A DNA stretch of 53,830 nt. Source: an uncultured eubacterium 1-6. GTDB taxonomy: Bacteria; Bacillota; Clostridia; Lachnospirales; Lachnospiraceae. Location of the stretch: positions 1 to 53,830 of the forward strand of contig CAIFEZ010000025.1 in NCBI GenBank assembly GCA_903789595.1, in the 5' to 3' direction. The notes beneath the pieces are model-generated. The model saw only the letters and a list, made by a program, of their open reading frames with translations, was not told the DNA's origin and made no database searches. The translations under genes and the position numbers were made by a program. Below, in pieces: positions 18,101 to 26,204 of this stretch. Within the stretch, counting starts at the first letter, position 1; every line of letters starts with the position of its first letter.

Positions 18101-18855
18101 CTCTTCCAGTCTTCTTCATTCTTCACTATGAATATTGGACGATTTTCTCCTTGCATCCATAATTCATTTATTGTGCAATAGATAGCTTCTTCTTTGCATC
18201 GCGCTTTTATCGCTATAACTTCATCATTTTTCTTACTTTCAAGTGCTTCCTTAAATGTATCGTCATCCACATTAAAGAAGTCAAAACCTATCTTAGGATC
18301 AGTAGTTTGACGCCTGATATCTAAATCAATCGCATCAGCTGATAATATCTCTAACTGTCGACTTTGATATATCTGAAGTTCATTTCTTAATCTCTCAAAT
18401 CTCTCTGCTAACTCCTTAAAGCTTTCTTCCTGCTCTGCTTTCCATTCAGCTTGATATGCACGATCATATTTGTCTGGTGCAACCACCGGAAGTTGCCCCA
18501 TAATTGCAAATAGAATTGCGTTCGCATATGACAGAGCCATGCCGTGCGGGATTTCATATTCTTTCATGATTACCATCAATGAATTGAGTAGCCTGTCCTT
18601 TAATTTATATCCAGGTTCATCCTTCAATTCATTGGCCAGCTTTGTCATATTCTCCTTTGAAAGCACGTTGGCCATATCATCAAATAATTGATCTGCATCA
18701 TTTTCATAATCAACAAAAAATTCACCCGTATTAATGAATAATTGTTTTATATCTTTTGCTGTTTTAACCTTCTTCAGTAAGCTTTCACTCGATGATAGAA
18801 ATAGTTCCGTTCCCCCTGCTTTTGCTAGTTCCACTAATGCAGTCTCGATTATCAT
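15133..18855 (-). CDS. 1240-residue protein of unknown function, possible defence component
   Basis: I do not recognise a named family. The N-terminal ~165 residues are helical, ending in a charged coiled-coil stretch (about 130-165). Residues 210-290 alternate short strands and helices (EVIAIKARC, PIFIVKNEEDW, IYIPWF, NIFVFTE) like a P-loop or STAND core, but no Walker A is seen. The C-terminal ~850 residues are helical, with Trp-rich spaced motifs as in helical-repeat scaffolds and a conserved-looking end (FNKRGIF, then AEGYKDNADFLSIKYPKTADVFF). The layout recalls, from memory only, very large uncharacterised proteins of defence islands. ATG follows GGAGGAGAG, 23 bp after the 68-residue gene. 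The gene is AT-rich and sits between IS21 elements, which suggests transfer. Confidence 0.75.
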   Translation of the reverse strand: MIIETALVELAKAGGTELFLSSSESLLKKVKTAKDIKQLFINTGEFFVDYENDADQLFDDMANVLSKENMTKLANELKDEPGYKLKDRLLNSLMVIMKEYEIPHGMALSYANAILFAIMGQLPVVAPDKYDRAYQAEWKAEQEESFKELAERFERLRNELQIYQSRQLEILSADAIDLDIRRQTTDPKIGFDFFNVDDDTFKEALESKKNDEVIAIKARCKEEAIYCTINELWMQGENRPIFIVKNEEDWKSLLQIKDAGNIYIPWFYSDQIVAIPNNTNIFVFTERVPSFIKGEINLRPRTYSTISASLQRAGMGINEANKLVSETHGLFIPLKKKLFNGAYLKEPRWLNGLHRNIKETALLIGQWTDCDGDKAVIESLSGIKYQDFISEIKEYARDEDPFIHIVDINSTKEYYLASAENAWDYIDVDNDSEIWNKFKDVLLEVINEAEKLFTYSSQEKLVAQFKGEKFFWSAVIRKGMLRSLIMKAYYKKDNNCQVQLDSLVSKILGYIQTSEQWHYISNFFVDLCEVSPNSVLNKLEEEQINPTGLMELFENQSSDFLFGRNDYIEILWGVEEFLVQREYASRAYSWLLYLDNLSFEYKSNSPKDIFGKLLCPWHNFSAFSKSNDKIEIAAKALAKDKNAWDHIFGALPTGHASIFGDLHAPKYRNHVEEDTITRKEMYDTNLGYIDLLLKATDFKPQRWNDLLNIYDEVEPDIRKKIKEKLLFEIAQMDDDERLIIKNNIRRLVYKHRYFASAEWAMGEDLIGEMLDILDSINFTQQEYDFEYLFRPSYDGIILDPVPYDVDDKRDINESKTKDLLVKKINEFKENNYSLELLSKLCAKEKSSYLGRVLSDYWADDFFDKNVFASLYKCQSKHEMAIEYIEGLARRGVDVYTNVNELSECVELDDDFRIILFRIEALYTDKKPLVDNASVEIKRAFWKDFRWFSSNNMDWAVAECQQYGTVNTYLDLLYRFHENRNLTPEQLLEKMQRIDVMERGSNNSMTDHYLKELLKPLQEQCIEDRDKCAKIAHIEIAFFYLLDWEDMKCFQKEIKHDPEMYAEMVSVIFRHDGDDPEERKTEEFRNYAKVIYRLFDMAKFCPCEENGTVSYDEIKVWVDKLIRILDSNHQKEMFGYVLGRLFAYAPKAADGHYPCEAVCQIIEEYGDESLLSEYRCELFNKRGIFSPSAGRAEKDIAEGYKDNADFLSIKYPKTADVFFKMSQRYVYDSDLERRRAENGYF

Positions 18856-18878
18856 ACTTTAGTCACTCTCCTCCGTTT

Positions 18879-19085
18879 TTATTCTAATCCCTTACGGTAC
18901 TCCTCCAACATTGTCCTTAACTTCAATAATTCCTGCCGGTTAAACTTCTCCAGTTGTTCTCTAGATGATGCCACTTTCATCTGATGATATTCTCTGATGT
19001 ACTTATCGCTATCTGGCCCATAATGAATCTCACATGTAAAATGTGGTTCCTTATACTGATTTGGATGAGGCTTCTTCTCTTCCAT
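18879..19085 (-). CDS. 68-residue charged protein of unknown function
   Basis: The product is hydrophilic, with HFTCEIHYGPDSDKYIREYHQ in its first half (a span of about 21 residues, one Cys) and a helical, charged C-terminus (EQLEKFNRQELLKLRTMLEEY). ATG 19085 is chosen over an upstream in-frame start because AAAGGTGGG lies just ahead of it. It overlaps the 3' end of the membrane protein gene and ends 23 bp before the 1240-residue gene, so the three genes form one operon. No family is recognised; a small adaptor or regulator would fit the position. Confidence 0.65.
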   Translation of the reverse strand: MEEKKPHPNQYKEPHFTCEIHYGPDSDKYIREYHQMKVASSREQLEKFNRQELLKLRTMLEEYRKGLE

Positions 19086-19749
19086 CCATATCCCACCTTT
19101 CACTAATCTGATCCACCGATACAGATTTCTTAGCTCTTATGATTCCTTTCACAAGGATTCCACCACAGATTACTATTCGTAGAGTCCAGTAAGCCACCAT
19201 AAATCCTACTACTGCAGATGGAAATGTCTGTTCAATGTACTTCTGCCATAAAAGCTCTGCTGGGATTGCAAGTATGAAATAGGCCGCAATGGCATACATC
19301 AAGGTCGAAATAATGATTCCCGCAGGAACTGGTTTCTCTTCACTTGCATACTTACTGGAATTAGTAGTAAGGAATACAAGGTTACCAACCAGATAAACCA
19401 ATGTAATAAACACACAATAGCCAATGGAATCCGGCTTCATTGCATCAAGAATTAACATACTGATGATGCCAACCATAATCTCACTGAAGCAAAGCGCAGT
19501 TGCCCTTCCGGTCCACTTGATCCGCATTAGATCAGCAATGATTACTTCAACGATTATCAAAATCACACAGTAATTCATAAATGGATGATCCGGTACAATC
19601 TCCTTTGCAAATGGTACTTCAGTGCATATTGCCAGACTGATCAATGCTCCGCTGATATACGGCATGATAGACAATGCTGCACTAAAACAGATTGTGACAA
19701 TTAGTACTCCGGCCATTAGAAATACTAATCCAGCAGATAATAGAACCAT
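19051..19749 (-). CDS. multi-pass membrane protein of unknown function, possibly 5'-truncated
   Basis: The 232-residue frame has six or seven hydrophobic helices and a charged cytoplasmic tail (KSVSVDQISERWDMDGREE). No catalytic motif is seen. The ATG at 19749 lies one base from the terminus of the IS21 element beginning at 19751, so native upstream sequence, binding site and perhaps N-terminal codons have been replaced. The frame stays open into the IS to 19809, without a convincing binding site. It is first in an operon with the 68- and 1240-residue genes, as a membrane partner would be. Confidence 0.65.
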   Translation of the reverse strand: MVLLSAGLVFLMAGVLIVTICFSAALSIMPYISGALISLAICTEVPFAKEIVPDHPFMNYCVILIIVEVIIADLMRIKWTGRATALCFSEIMVGIISMLILDAMKPDSIGYCVFITLVYLVGNLVFLTTNSSKYASEEKPVPAGIIISTLMYAIAAYFILAIPAELLWQKYIEQTFPSAVVGFMVAYWTLRIVICGGILVKGIIRAKKSVSVDQISERWDMDGREEASSKSV

Positions 19750-19913
19750 CTGTATATTCCGATGACTTAGAGCAGGCTGCACGGTGATCGAGTGCGAGCT
19801 TGCCGGCATTTCAGTGCATCTTTGCCGGAGCCCAGAGCAAACAGGGATTCCCTCTTTTATAATGAGAAAGGCACACGCTTTGTGTGACTACTTATTATTG
19901 GAGGTCGATAATC

Positions 19914-21464
19914 ATGGTGAATTATCGAGAGATCCTGAGGCTTAAGAGCCTCAAATACAGCAACACGGACATCGCTTCCAGTGTTCACAGTTCACGGGAT
20001 ACGGTACAGGACGTCCTGCGGCTTTCAGAAGCATTGCACATTCAATGGCCACTGGAAGATGATGTTACCAATCTCGATCTTGAGGCTGTTCTTTATCCAG
20101 AACGTCACAAGAAAGATGAAAACCGTCTCATACCGGACTACCCAAAAGTGCATCGGGAGCTGGCAAAGCCCGGTGTGACGCTCACACTGCTCTGGGCCGA
20201 GTATTGTGCCGAGGCAGCCGCCGCAGGTAAGAAACCTTACATGAGTACGCAATTCAGTGATGGTTACCGCAGGTGGAATCGTGCCACAAAGGCAACGATG
20301 CGAATTACACATAAGCCTGGTGCCGAAATGGAGGTGGATTAGGCAGGCAACACTCTTGACATCTATGATCAGGTAACCGGCGAGGCAACGGAAGCTTATC
20401 TTTTTGTTGCTGCGCTTCCTTGCAGCTGCTTTGCCTATGCAGAGTTATGCACAGATATGCAGCAGGGAACGTTTATCCGATGCCACGTCCACGCGTACAG
20501 CTACTTTGGCGGTACAACAAGAATCCTTCGCCCGGATAACCTGAAAGCAGGGATTACAAAAAATACCCGTTACGAAACGTTGATTCCGCGTGCTTACCAG
20601 GAGATGGCAAATTATTACAATACCGCTATCGTACCGGCCCGCGTCAGAGCTCCGCAGGACAAAGGCCATATAGAGGATTCTGTCAAGTATGCAAGCACTT
20701 GGATCCTCGCCGCATTGCGCAACTGCCATTTTTTCTCCTTCTCCGAAGCGAAGAAAGCGGTAGCGGAAAAGCTCGAAGAGCTGAATTCACGGTCTTTTGA
20801 GAAGCGGGCTGGAAACCGCCGCACGGCATTCAACAAAGAAGAACGGGAATTCATGCAGCCGCTTCCTGATCACCCGTATGAGCCTGCAGTCTGGTCCACT
20901 GCCAAGGTTCAGAACGATTATCTCATATCAGATGGAAGGAATAAATACTCCGTTCCATATGATCTGATCGGCGAGAATGTGGATATCCGGACAACAGAAG
21001 AAACTGTAGAGGTTTTCTTTAAAGGTAACCGGATTGCCACACATGTCCGGCATAAAAACCACGAGAAGGATCCCATCGTTATCAAGGATCACATGCCTTT
21101 GGCACACGAGAAATATCTGGAGTATACTCCGGAAGACTTCACAGCCTGGGCCCGTTCTGTCGGAGATTTCACAGAAAAGACCATTGCCTGCTTCCTGCAT
21201 GCAGGGAAAGTACCTGAACAAGGTTACAAATACTGCGTTGGTCTGATGAAGGCCGCAGATCGTTATACACCACACCGGGTGGAGAATGCGTGCAGACGCC
21301 TTCTGTCTGCCACCAATAAACCATTGCTTCGCAACATCATTATAATTCTGAAAAATGGCCAGGATAGGCTGGAAATCAGTCATTATGAAACTTCTGCCAG
21401 ACCCCGCAGTCATGGCATTACCCGCGGTGTCGAAGCTTACAGACAGGGAGGTGATCAGTGGTGA
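19914..21464 (+). pseudogene. istA: istA with an internal amber codon
   Basis: The frame reads as a full IstA of about 516 codons: helix-turn-helix (NTDIASSVHSSRDTVQDV), DDE core and C-terminal region ending RQGGDQW. Codon 143 is TAG (20340-20342) exactly where related proteins have Trp in the EVDWAG motif beside the first catalytic Asp. A single TGG-to-TAG change explains it. The rest of the frame is open, so the lesion is recent or the codon is suppressed. Confidence 0.85.
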
Positions 21465-22228
21465 ACGCCTCTACTGTACAGAAGCTCAGAGACATACACT
21501 GCAGTGCCATGGCCGAAGAATTAGAAGCTCAGATGCGGAATCCCAACATTTATGCACCTATGGGCTTCGAAGATCGCCTTGCCAGAATCGTAGACGCTGA
21601 GTCTGAACGCCGCCGGAAAGCAAAACTACAGAGATACATCAAAAGTGCAGATTTTGACCTAAGTACAGCCTGTATTGAAGACATTGAATACCTTCTGGAG
21701 CGGAAGCTGGATAAAGCCCAGATCCTCCGATTTGCCACCTGTGAATTCATAGATGCAGGTCACAACATCGTATTAAAAGGTGCCAGCGGTTCCGGGAAAA
21801 GCTATATTGCACAGGCAATCGGGAACGCCGCATGCCGAAAATTCAAAAAAGTGAAATATATCCGCATGCCGGCATTGCTCGACGAACTTGCAACTGCTAA
21901 AGCAACTGGAGAGTTCCGGGATACCATAAAGAGCTATCAGAAGTTAGACTTGCTCATTATTGATGAATGGCTTATCCGATGCCTTGAAAAACAAGAGTCC
22001 TACGATCTTCTGGAAATCGTGGATGCTCGAAGCAATGCAGAATCCGGCGGATCGATGATCCTCTGCACACAGTACAACGATGATGAATGGTATGAGCGTA
22101 TTGATCCTGAAGCAGCCGAAGGCAGCCCTATTTCAGAGGCTGTCATGGATCGTATCATCAACAATTCCGAAGAAGTCATGATTGAGAGCCGCACCTCCAT
22201 GCGAAAGCGTCACGGCATCGCCGGATGA
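21458..22228 (+). CDS. istB: IS21-family helper ATPase IstB
   Basis: This 256-residue AAA+ ATPase has a Walker A motif KGASGSGKSY near 110 and a Walker B motif LLIIDEWLI near 167. It appears intact although its istA partner carries a stop. The start is GTG at 21458 (a second GTG follows at once) after GGGAGG, overlapping the istA 3' end by 7 bp. Its sequence is clearly diverged from the istB at 12064, so this is a different IS21 subgroup. Confidence 0.92.
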   Translation: MVNASTVQKLRDIHCSAMAEELEAQMRNPNIYAPMGFEDRLARIVDAESERRRKAKLQRYIKSADFDLSTACIEDIEYLLERKLDKAQILRFATCEFIDAGHNIVLKGASGSGKSYIAQAIGNAACRKFKKVKYIRMPALLDELATAKATGEFRDTIKSYQKLDLLIIDEWLIRCLEKQESYDLLEIVDARSNAESGGSMILCTQYNDDEWYERIDPEAAEGSPISEAVMDRIINNSEEVMIESRTSMRKRHGIAG

Positions 22229-22247
22229 TCAGGGAAAGGCGGCACAC

Positions 22248-22391
22248 ATGAATAAACAGAAGCTGGCCTGCAACTATTGTGACGTCTGGCTGGATTATCA
22301 GGTTGCTAAAGAAGCTTTATCGGAAGCTGAAGAACTTTCCCAGGCAAACTGGAATGAAATTCGACATTTACAAGATCGTATCGTTCAGTGA
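22248..22391 (+). CDS. small passenger reading frame behind istB
   Basis: This 47-residue frame contains CNYCDVW near the N-terminus and a charged helix (AKEALSEAEELSQANWNEI). It starts 20 bp after istB, before the right end of the IS21 element. Its present stop TGA is created by the junction with the IS256 element (CAG TGA). Without the insertion the frame would read one more Leu and stop at TAG. No family is recognised. It could be an accessory IS21 gene. Confidence 0.5.
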   Translation: MNKQKLACNYCDVWLDYQVAKEALSEAEELSQANWNEIRHLQDRIVQ

Positions 22392-23898
22392 GACTATGAA
22401 AATATCTCTGTAAAATAAGATCTTTCATGAGATGATTTGAGGCTGAACGGCTGTTTGTGTCGCTCAGACTTTGATTATTATCTAACAAAAATCTACTGGC
22501 ATGTCAAGGGCGCTCAGATAACTGAGCGTTTCTTATTTCCTTGGCCGGATAGTGATTTTTATTATTCAGGAATTCTGTCGGGGTACATAATCGCCAGTTC
22601 CCCCCCCTGACCTTACCCCAGTTTCGTATCGGCATAGTCCATTTTTTAGTGGCCTCAAAGATCGCCAGATACAGGGCTTTCAGCAAGGCCTGAGAGCTCG
22701 GAAAGACGCTTCTCTGGCGGTTCAGACGCCGCAGGGTGGAATTCAGTGATTCGATGGCATTTGTTGTGTAAAAGGCTGTCCGGACATCCTTGGAAAATTT
22801 GAAAATCGGAGAAATGGCATCCCAGTTATCCTCCCAGCGCTTCATGGCATACGGGTACTGACCGGACCATTTTTCAGTGACCTTTTCCAAATGATCCAAC
22901 GCGCTTTTTTCGTCCGGCGCCGTATAAATGGTCTTCAGGTCTTTGGCGAAATTTTTCATGTCCTTGTTGGCAACGTATTTCAGCGTATTCCGCACCATGT
23001 GGACAATGCAGCGTTGCTGTTCGGTCTTAGGAAATGCAGTTGCTATTGCATCTTTTATTCCCGTAAGTCCGTCAGAGCAGAGAATCAGGATATCCTGAAC
23101 CCCACGATTTTTCAGCGAATTCAGCACAGATAGCCAGTATTTACTGCTCTCATTTTCGCCGATAACAAGGGAAAGTACTTCCTTGCGGCCTTCAAAGTTG
23201 ATCCCAAGCACTACATATGCCGCAAGCTTCCGAATGACGCTGTCATCCCTTACCGAAAAATGGATGGCATCAATAAATACGATCGGATAAACGGCAGAAA
23301 GCGGCCGATTCTGCCATTCCTCAATCTCTGGCATGATCTTATCGGTAACATCCGAAATGAAGCCCTCTGATGCCTCAAACCCGTAGATATCCTGCAGTGT
23401 ATCGGAGATTTGTTTAGTGGTCAGGCCCTTCGCATACATCGATATGATCTTCTGATCGATATCAGAAATATCCTTCTGACGCTTTTTGACAACCTTAGGC
23501 TCAAAGGATGAATTTCTATCCTGAGGTACATCGATATCCATGCTGCCGTAACTGGAATTAATACGCTTGCTTTTGTAGCCATTCCGATAATCGCGATCCT
23601 CGCTGTCATCTGAAGATCTTTCGGATTTTTCGTATCCCAGATGATGATCCATTTCGGCCTCCATCATTTCTTTGATGGTACCGCCAAGGAGATCTTTCAA
23701 CGCGTCCTGAATATCCTGAGCATCCTTGATATCATACTCCTGAAGTAGTCCCTGGATGATGGCTCGCTTGCCATCGGTCATTTCAACATGATGTACGGGT
23801 TTTCTTTCTTTTCTAGCCATAATAAAAGGTCCTCCATGAATGATTGTATCATGAAAGACCTTGTGTATGAGCTTTTACAGACTTTATTTCATAGTCTC
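22390..23898 (-). mobile_element. complete IS256-family element with 8-bp duplication
   Basis: The 1509-bp element has imperfect terminal inverted repeats starting GAGACTATGAAA at both ends. The 8-bp direct repeat CGTTCAGT flanks it at 22382-22389 and 23899-23906, a normal size for IS256 target duplication. It carries one intact transposase gene on the minus strand and lies inside the IS21 element at 19751-24078, so it inserted later. Confidence 0.93.
22504..23820 (-). CDS. IS256-family (mutator-type) transposase
   Basis: This 438-residue transposase has the features of the mutator superfamily: VFIDAIHFSVRD near 185 (first Asp), ILCSDGLTGIKDAI near 248 (second Asp) and AFYTTNAIESLNSTLRR near 360 (Glu). 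The basic N-terminal region includes a conserved EMMEAEMDHHLGYEKSE. ATG follows GGAGGACCTTTTATT. Length and motifs are complete, so it may be active. Confidence 0.95.
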   Translation of the reverse strand: MARKERKPVHHVEMTDGKRAIIQGLLQEYDIKDAQDIQDALKDLLGGTIKEMMEAEMDHHLGYEKSERSSDDSEDRDYRNGYKSKRINSSYGSMDIDVPQDRNSSFEPKVVKKRQKDISDIDQKIISMYAKGLTTKQISDTLQDIYGFEASEGFISDVTDKIMPEIEEWQNRPLSAVYPIVFIDAIHFSVRDDSVIRKLAAYVVLGINFEGRKEVLSLVIGENESSKYWLSVLNSLKNRGVQDILILCSDGLTGIKDAIATAFPKTEQQRCIVHMVRNTLKYVANKDMKNFAKDLKTIYTAPDEKSALDHLEKVTEKWSGQYPYAMKRWEDNWDAISPIFKFSKDVRTAFYTTNAIESLNSTLRRLNRQRSVFPSSQALLKALYLAIFEATKKWTMPIRNWGKVRGGNWRLCTPTEFLNNKNHYPAKEIRNAQLSERP

Positions 23899-24141
23899 CG
23901 TTCAGTTGTAGACAGCTCTCAGGCTGGCTAGTCTCGAGATACCGCCTGAGGAATAAGACATAGCATACCTCATGGCACCCTTTCCGCTGTGCTCAGCACT
24001 CCGGAAAGAGTGCTCTAAAGTATCGGAAGGAATGCACTGAAACGCCGTGCACCTTGCTCTAACTTTCCGGAATCTACAATGTTCTTCGATTTTCCTGTTT
24101 ATCTTATCAGCCTCTTCTTTTTCCAGCTTTTCTATGCTTCT

Positions 24142-25041
24142 TTACCTGTTTTCTTTTTCCGGCAGACGAGTCATAAGAAAAAAAATTGCTCCCAATACCG
24201 CGATGCTGCCTGCCATAATGACTATCATCTGTGTTGTATTTACTACATTTCCATGAAACTTAGGATTGCAGTCTAACGTTTCCCTGATTGCCGTTATCAG
24301 CTCCTCCGGCAGCTTCTCACTCTCCATCTTCTCAAATATGCCACGGAACATATGATTCTTAATAAGTGAAGTTCCATAAGTCCCCGGAAAATATGACAAT
24401 GCTTTCTGCAATCCAGAGCCAAAATTAGAGATTGGCATATATGCTCCACAGATAAAGCCATAGCATGAGCTGACAATCGTTCCTACTGCTGACATCTGCC
24501 CCTGCGTGGCAAGCGGATAGCTTATAATGCTTGAAAGTGTACTTCCAAATAGCACCAGAAGAAGCTCATCAAAAATAATCCAAAGCACATCCACAAAGCT
24601 TAAATACCAGCCCATTTTTCCTATGTAAAGAAGTCCGATCACAAGTGCCAGCCCATTTACCATAAGTGAATTCAGCACTGTTGCAAGGAAATATCCAAGA
24701 TATATCTTTGAGCGGCTTATCGGGGAAACATTGAAATCCTTCCTGGCACCATTCACCTTGTCCTGAACCATTGTAAGATTCACGCAGAATGTAACTGTTA
24801 CACAGCTTACTGCTAAGAGAGCGGCAACTAGCTGGGATGCAACTGTCCCATCAATCAACTTTTCCTCAATCGTAAATCCTTCCGGAAATGCTGATGTAAA
24901 AGAGTCCTTATAAACCTTTGCCAAAAATGTTGCATACAATACAATCAAAACAAATGGTGTGATAAGTGCAGAAAAAAACATTCCTTTATCCCTGAAAAAT
25001 AATTTCCTGTTCCTGTTCATAAGAGAAATAACAGTCTTCAT
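24142..25041 (-). CDS. ABC transporter permease, ABC-2 drug-export type
   Basis: This 299-residue protein has an N-terminal cytoplasmic segment (NRNRKLFFRDKGMFFSALI) and about six membrane helices, with the long hydrophilic loop after helix 1 seen in DrrB-type permeases. Its first codons overlap the end of the ATPase gene by 4 bp. The pair would export a hydrophobic compound or lipid, but the substrate is unknown. It lies next to the IS21 right end, 64 bp away, with no sign of truncation. Confidence 0.87.
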   Translation of the reverse strand: MKTVISLMNRNRKLFFRDKGMFFSALITPFVLIVLYATFLAKVYKDSFTSAFPEGFTIEEKLIDGTVASQLVAALLAVSCVTVTFCVNLTMVQDKVNGARKDFNVSPISRSKIYLGYFLATVLNSLMVNGLALVIGLLYIGKMGWYLSFVDVLWIIFDELLLVLFGSTLSSIISYPLATQGQMSAVGTIVSSCYGFICGAYMPISNFGSGLQKALSYFPGTYGTSLIKNHMFRGIFEKMESEKLPEELITAIRETLDCNPKFHGNVVNTTQMIVIMAGSIAVLGAIFFLMTRLPEKENR

Positions 25042-25952
25042 TCGGTTTCACCTCCCAGTACCTTGCCTGTTACCGCAAGAAATACATCATCCATTCCGCC
25101 CTTTACTACCTCGTAATCTCTAAATATATCCTGATGTTTAACTATAAGCCTTGTTGCTTCAATGGTATTTCCTATTTTTATCTGATATCCGTCCCTGATT
25201 GCTTTATACTTCATACCCAAAGACTTCATTTCATCTTCTGTCACACCATAGATTGATACTGTATCCTGCACATAGGCGCTCTTTAATTCAAATGGCGTGC
25301 CCTCTGCTACTATGCTTCCTTTATCAAGGATTACGACATATCCCGCATTAGCAGCTTCCTCCATATAATGTGTTGTAAGAAAAACTGTAAGATTCTCATC
25401 TGTTCTTAGTTTTTCAATCACTTCCCAGATTCTCCTTCTGGTCTGCGGATCAAGACCTGTGGTCGGTTCATCCAAAATCAGTATTTCAGGCTTATGCAAC
25501 AACGCTCTGGCTATATCAATTCTTCTACGCTGTCCTCCTGACAATTTACCAACAGGTCTGTTTATATAATCTTCAAATCCAAGAAGTCCTGTAAGCTCCC
25601 CAAGCCTCACATCAAATTCCTTTCCAGTGATTCCATAGAGCGCAGCCCTGCTTTTCAAGTTTTCTCTTACAGTAAGTGGTTTATCCAGCACACTATCCTG
25701 AAATACTATTCCCAGTTTCTTACCCAGCTCATTTCCCAGCTTTTCAGCAGCTACTCCATCAATCTCCACACTTCCACTATCCTTGTGAAGCTGACCACAT
25801 ATAATAGAAATTGTTGTGCTCTTTCCAGCGCCATTAACGCCGAGGAAAGCAAACAGTTCTCCTCTTTTAACCTTGAAATTCAGGTCATTAACAGCTTTTA
25901 TATCACCGAAGTTCTTGGTTAAATGACTTATTTTTATGATATCTGACCCCAT
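25038..25952 (-). CDS. ABC transporter ATP-binding protein, DrrA type
   Basis: This 304-residue ATPase has Walker A GVNGAGKST near 40, signature KLSGGQRRR near 138, Walker B ILILDEPTTGLDPQTRR and the switch histidine in FLTTHYMEEA. The C-terminal extension is that of daunorubicin-type exporters. ATG 25952, preceded by AAAAAGGAGAACAAA, is preferred; an upstream in-frame start at 26009 has no binding site. It is translationally coupled to the permease. Confidence 0.93.
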   Translation of the reverse strand: MGSDIIKISHLTKNFGDIKAVNDLNFKVKRGELFAFLGVNGAGKSTTISIICGQLHKDSGSVEIDGVAAEKLGNELGKKLGIVFQDSVLDKPLTVRENLKSRAALYGITGKEFDVRLGELTGLLGFEDYINRPVGKLSGGQRRRIDIARALLHKPEILILDEPTTGLDPQTRRRIWEVIEKLRTDENLTVFLTTHYMEEAANAGYVVILDKGSIVAEGTPFELKSAYVQDTVSIYGVTEDEMKSLGMKYKAIRDGYQIKIGNTIEATRLIVKHQDIFRDYEVVKGGMDDVFLAVTGKVLGGETE

Positions 25953-26116
25953 TTTGTTCTCCTTTTTCTCAATCTGATCTACTATGTTTAGCAGCAGAAG
26001 CAACAACATATATAACGATTTTATGTATCTGTTTTTGTTTTATCGTATATTTATCTATGTGTCTATATGAGTATTACTAAGATGCTAAATATATGAGGCA
26101 AGATGCATTAAAACAC

Positions 26117-26145
26117 AAAAAGGACGCAGGATTACTCCCACGCCC
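26117..26145 (-). terminator. intrinsic terminator after the methyltransferase remnant
   Basis: In the leftward transcript a ten-pair stem (GGGCGTGGGA with TCCTGCGTCC, four G-U pairs) closes a four-base loop (GTAA) and is followed by five U residues. It lies downstream of the pseudogene ending near 26205 and ahead of the ABC operon. Confidence 0.75.
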
Positions 26146-26204
26146 AAATTACTATCTGGCTTTATCTGTCCTTACCATTGGCAATTCTTTCGCTGCTTCA
26201 ACCT

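Larger units (their letters stand above)
19751..24078 (+). mobile_element. IS21-family element D, interrupted by an IS256-family element
   Basis: The left end TGTATATTCCG at 19751 is matched by the inverted TGTAGATTCCG ending at 24078; similarity continues through TTAGAGCA and TGCACGG. Without the 1509-bp IS256 insertion and its duplication the element is about 2.8 kb. It carries istA (amber), istB and a small downstream reading frame. No target-site duplication is seen around the outer ends. The stretch 23907-24078 holds only its right terminal repeats. Confidence 0.8.

Noticed and set aside
9231-24078. A composite transposon with IS21 arms carrying the 1240-residue cassette
   Set aside because: The left-hand fragments and the right-hand element belong to different IS21 subgroups, with different termini and no shared target duplication, so joint mobilisation is not supported.
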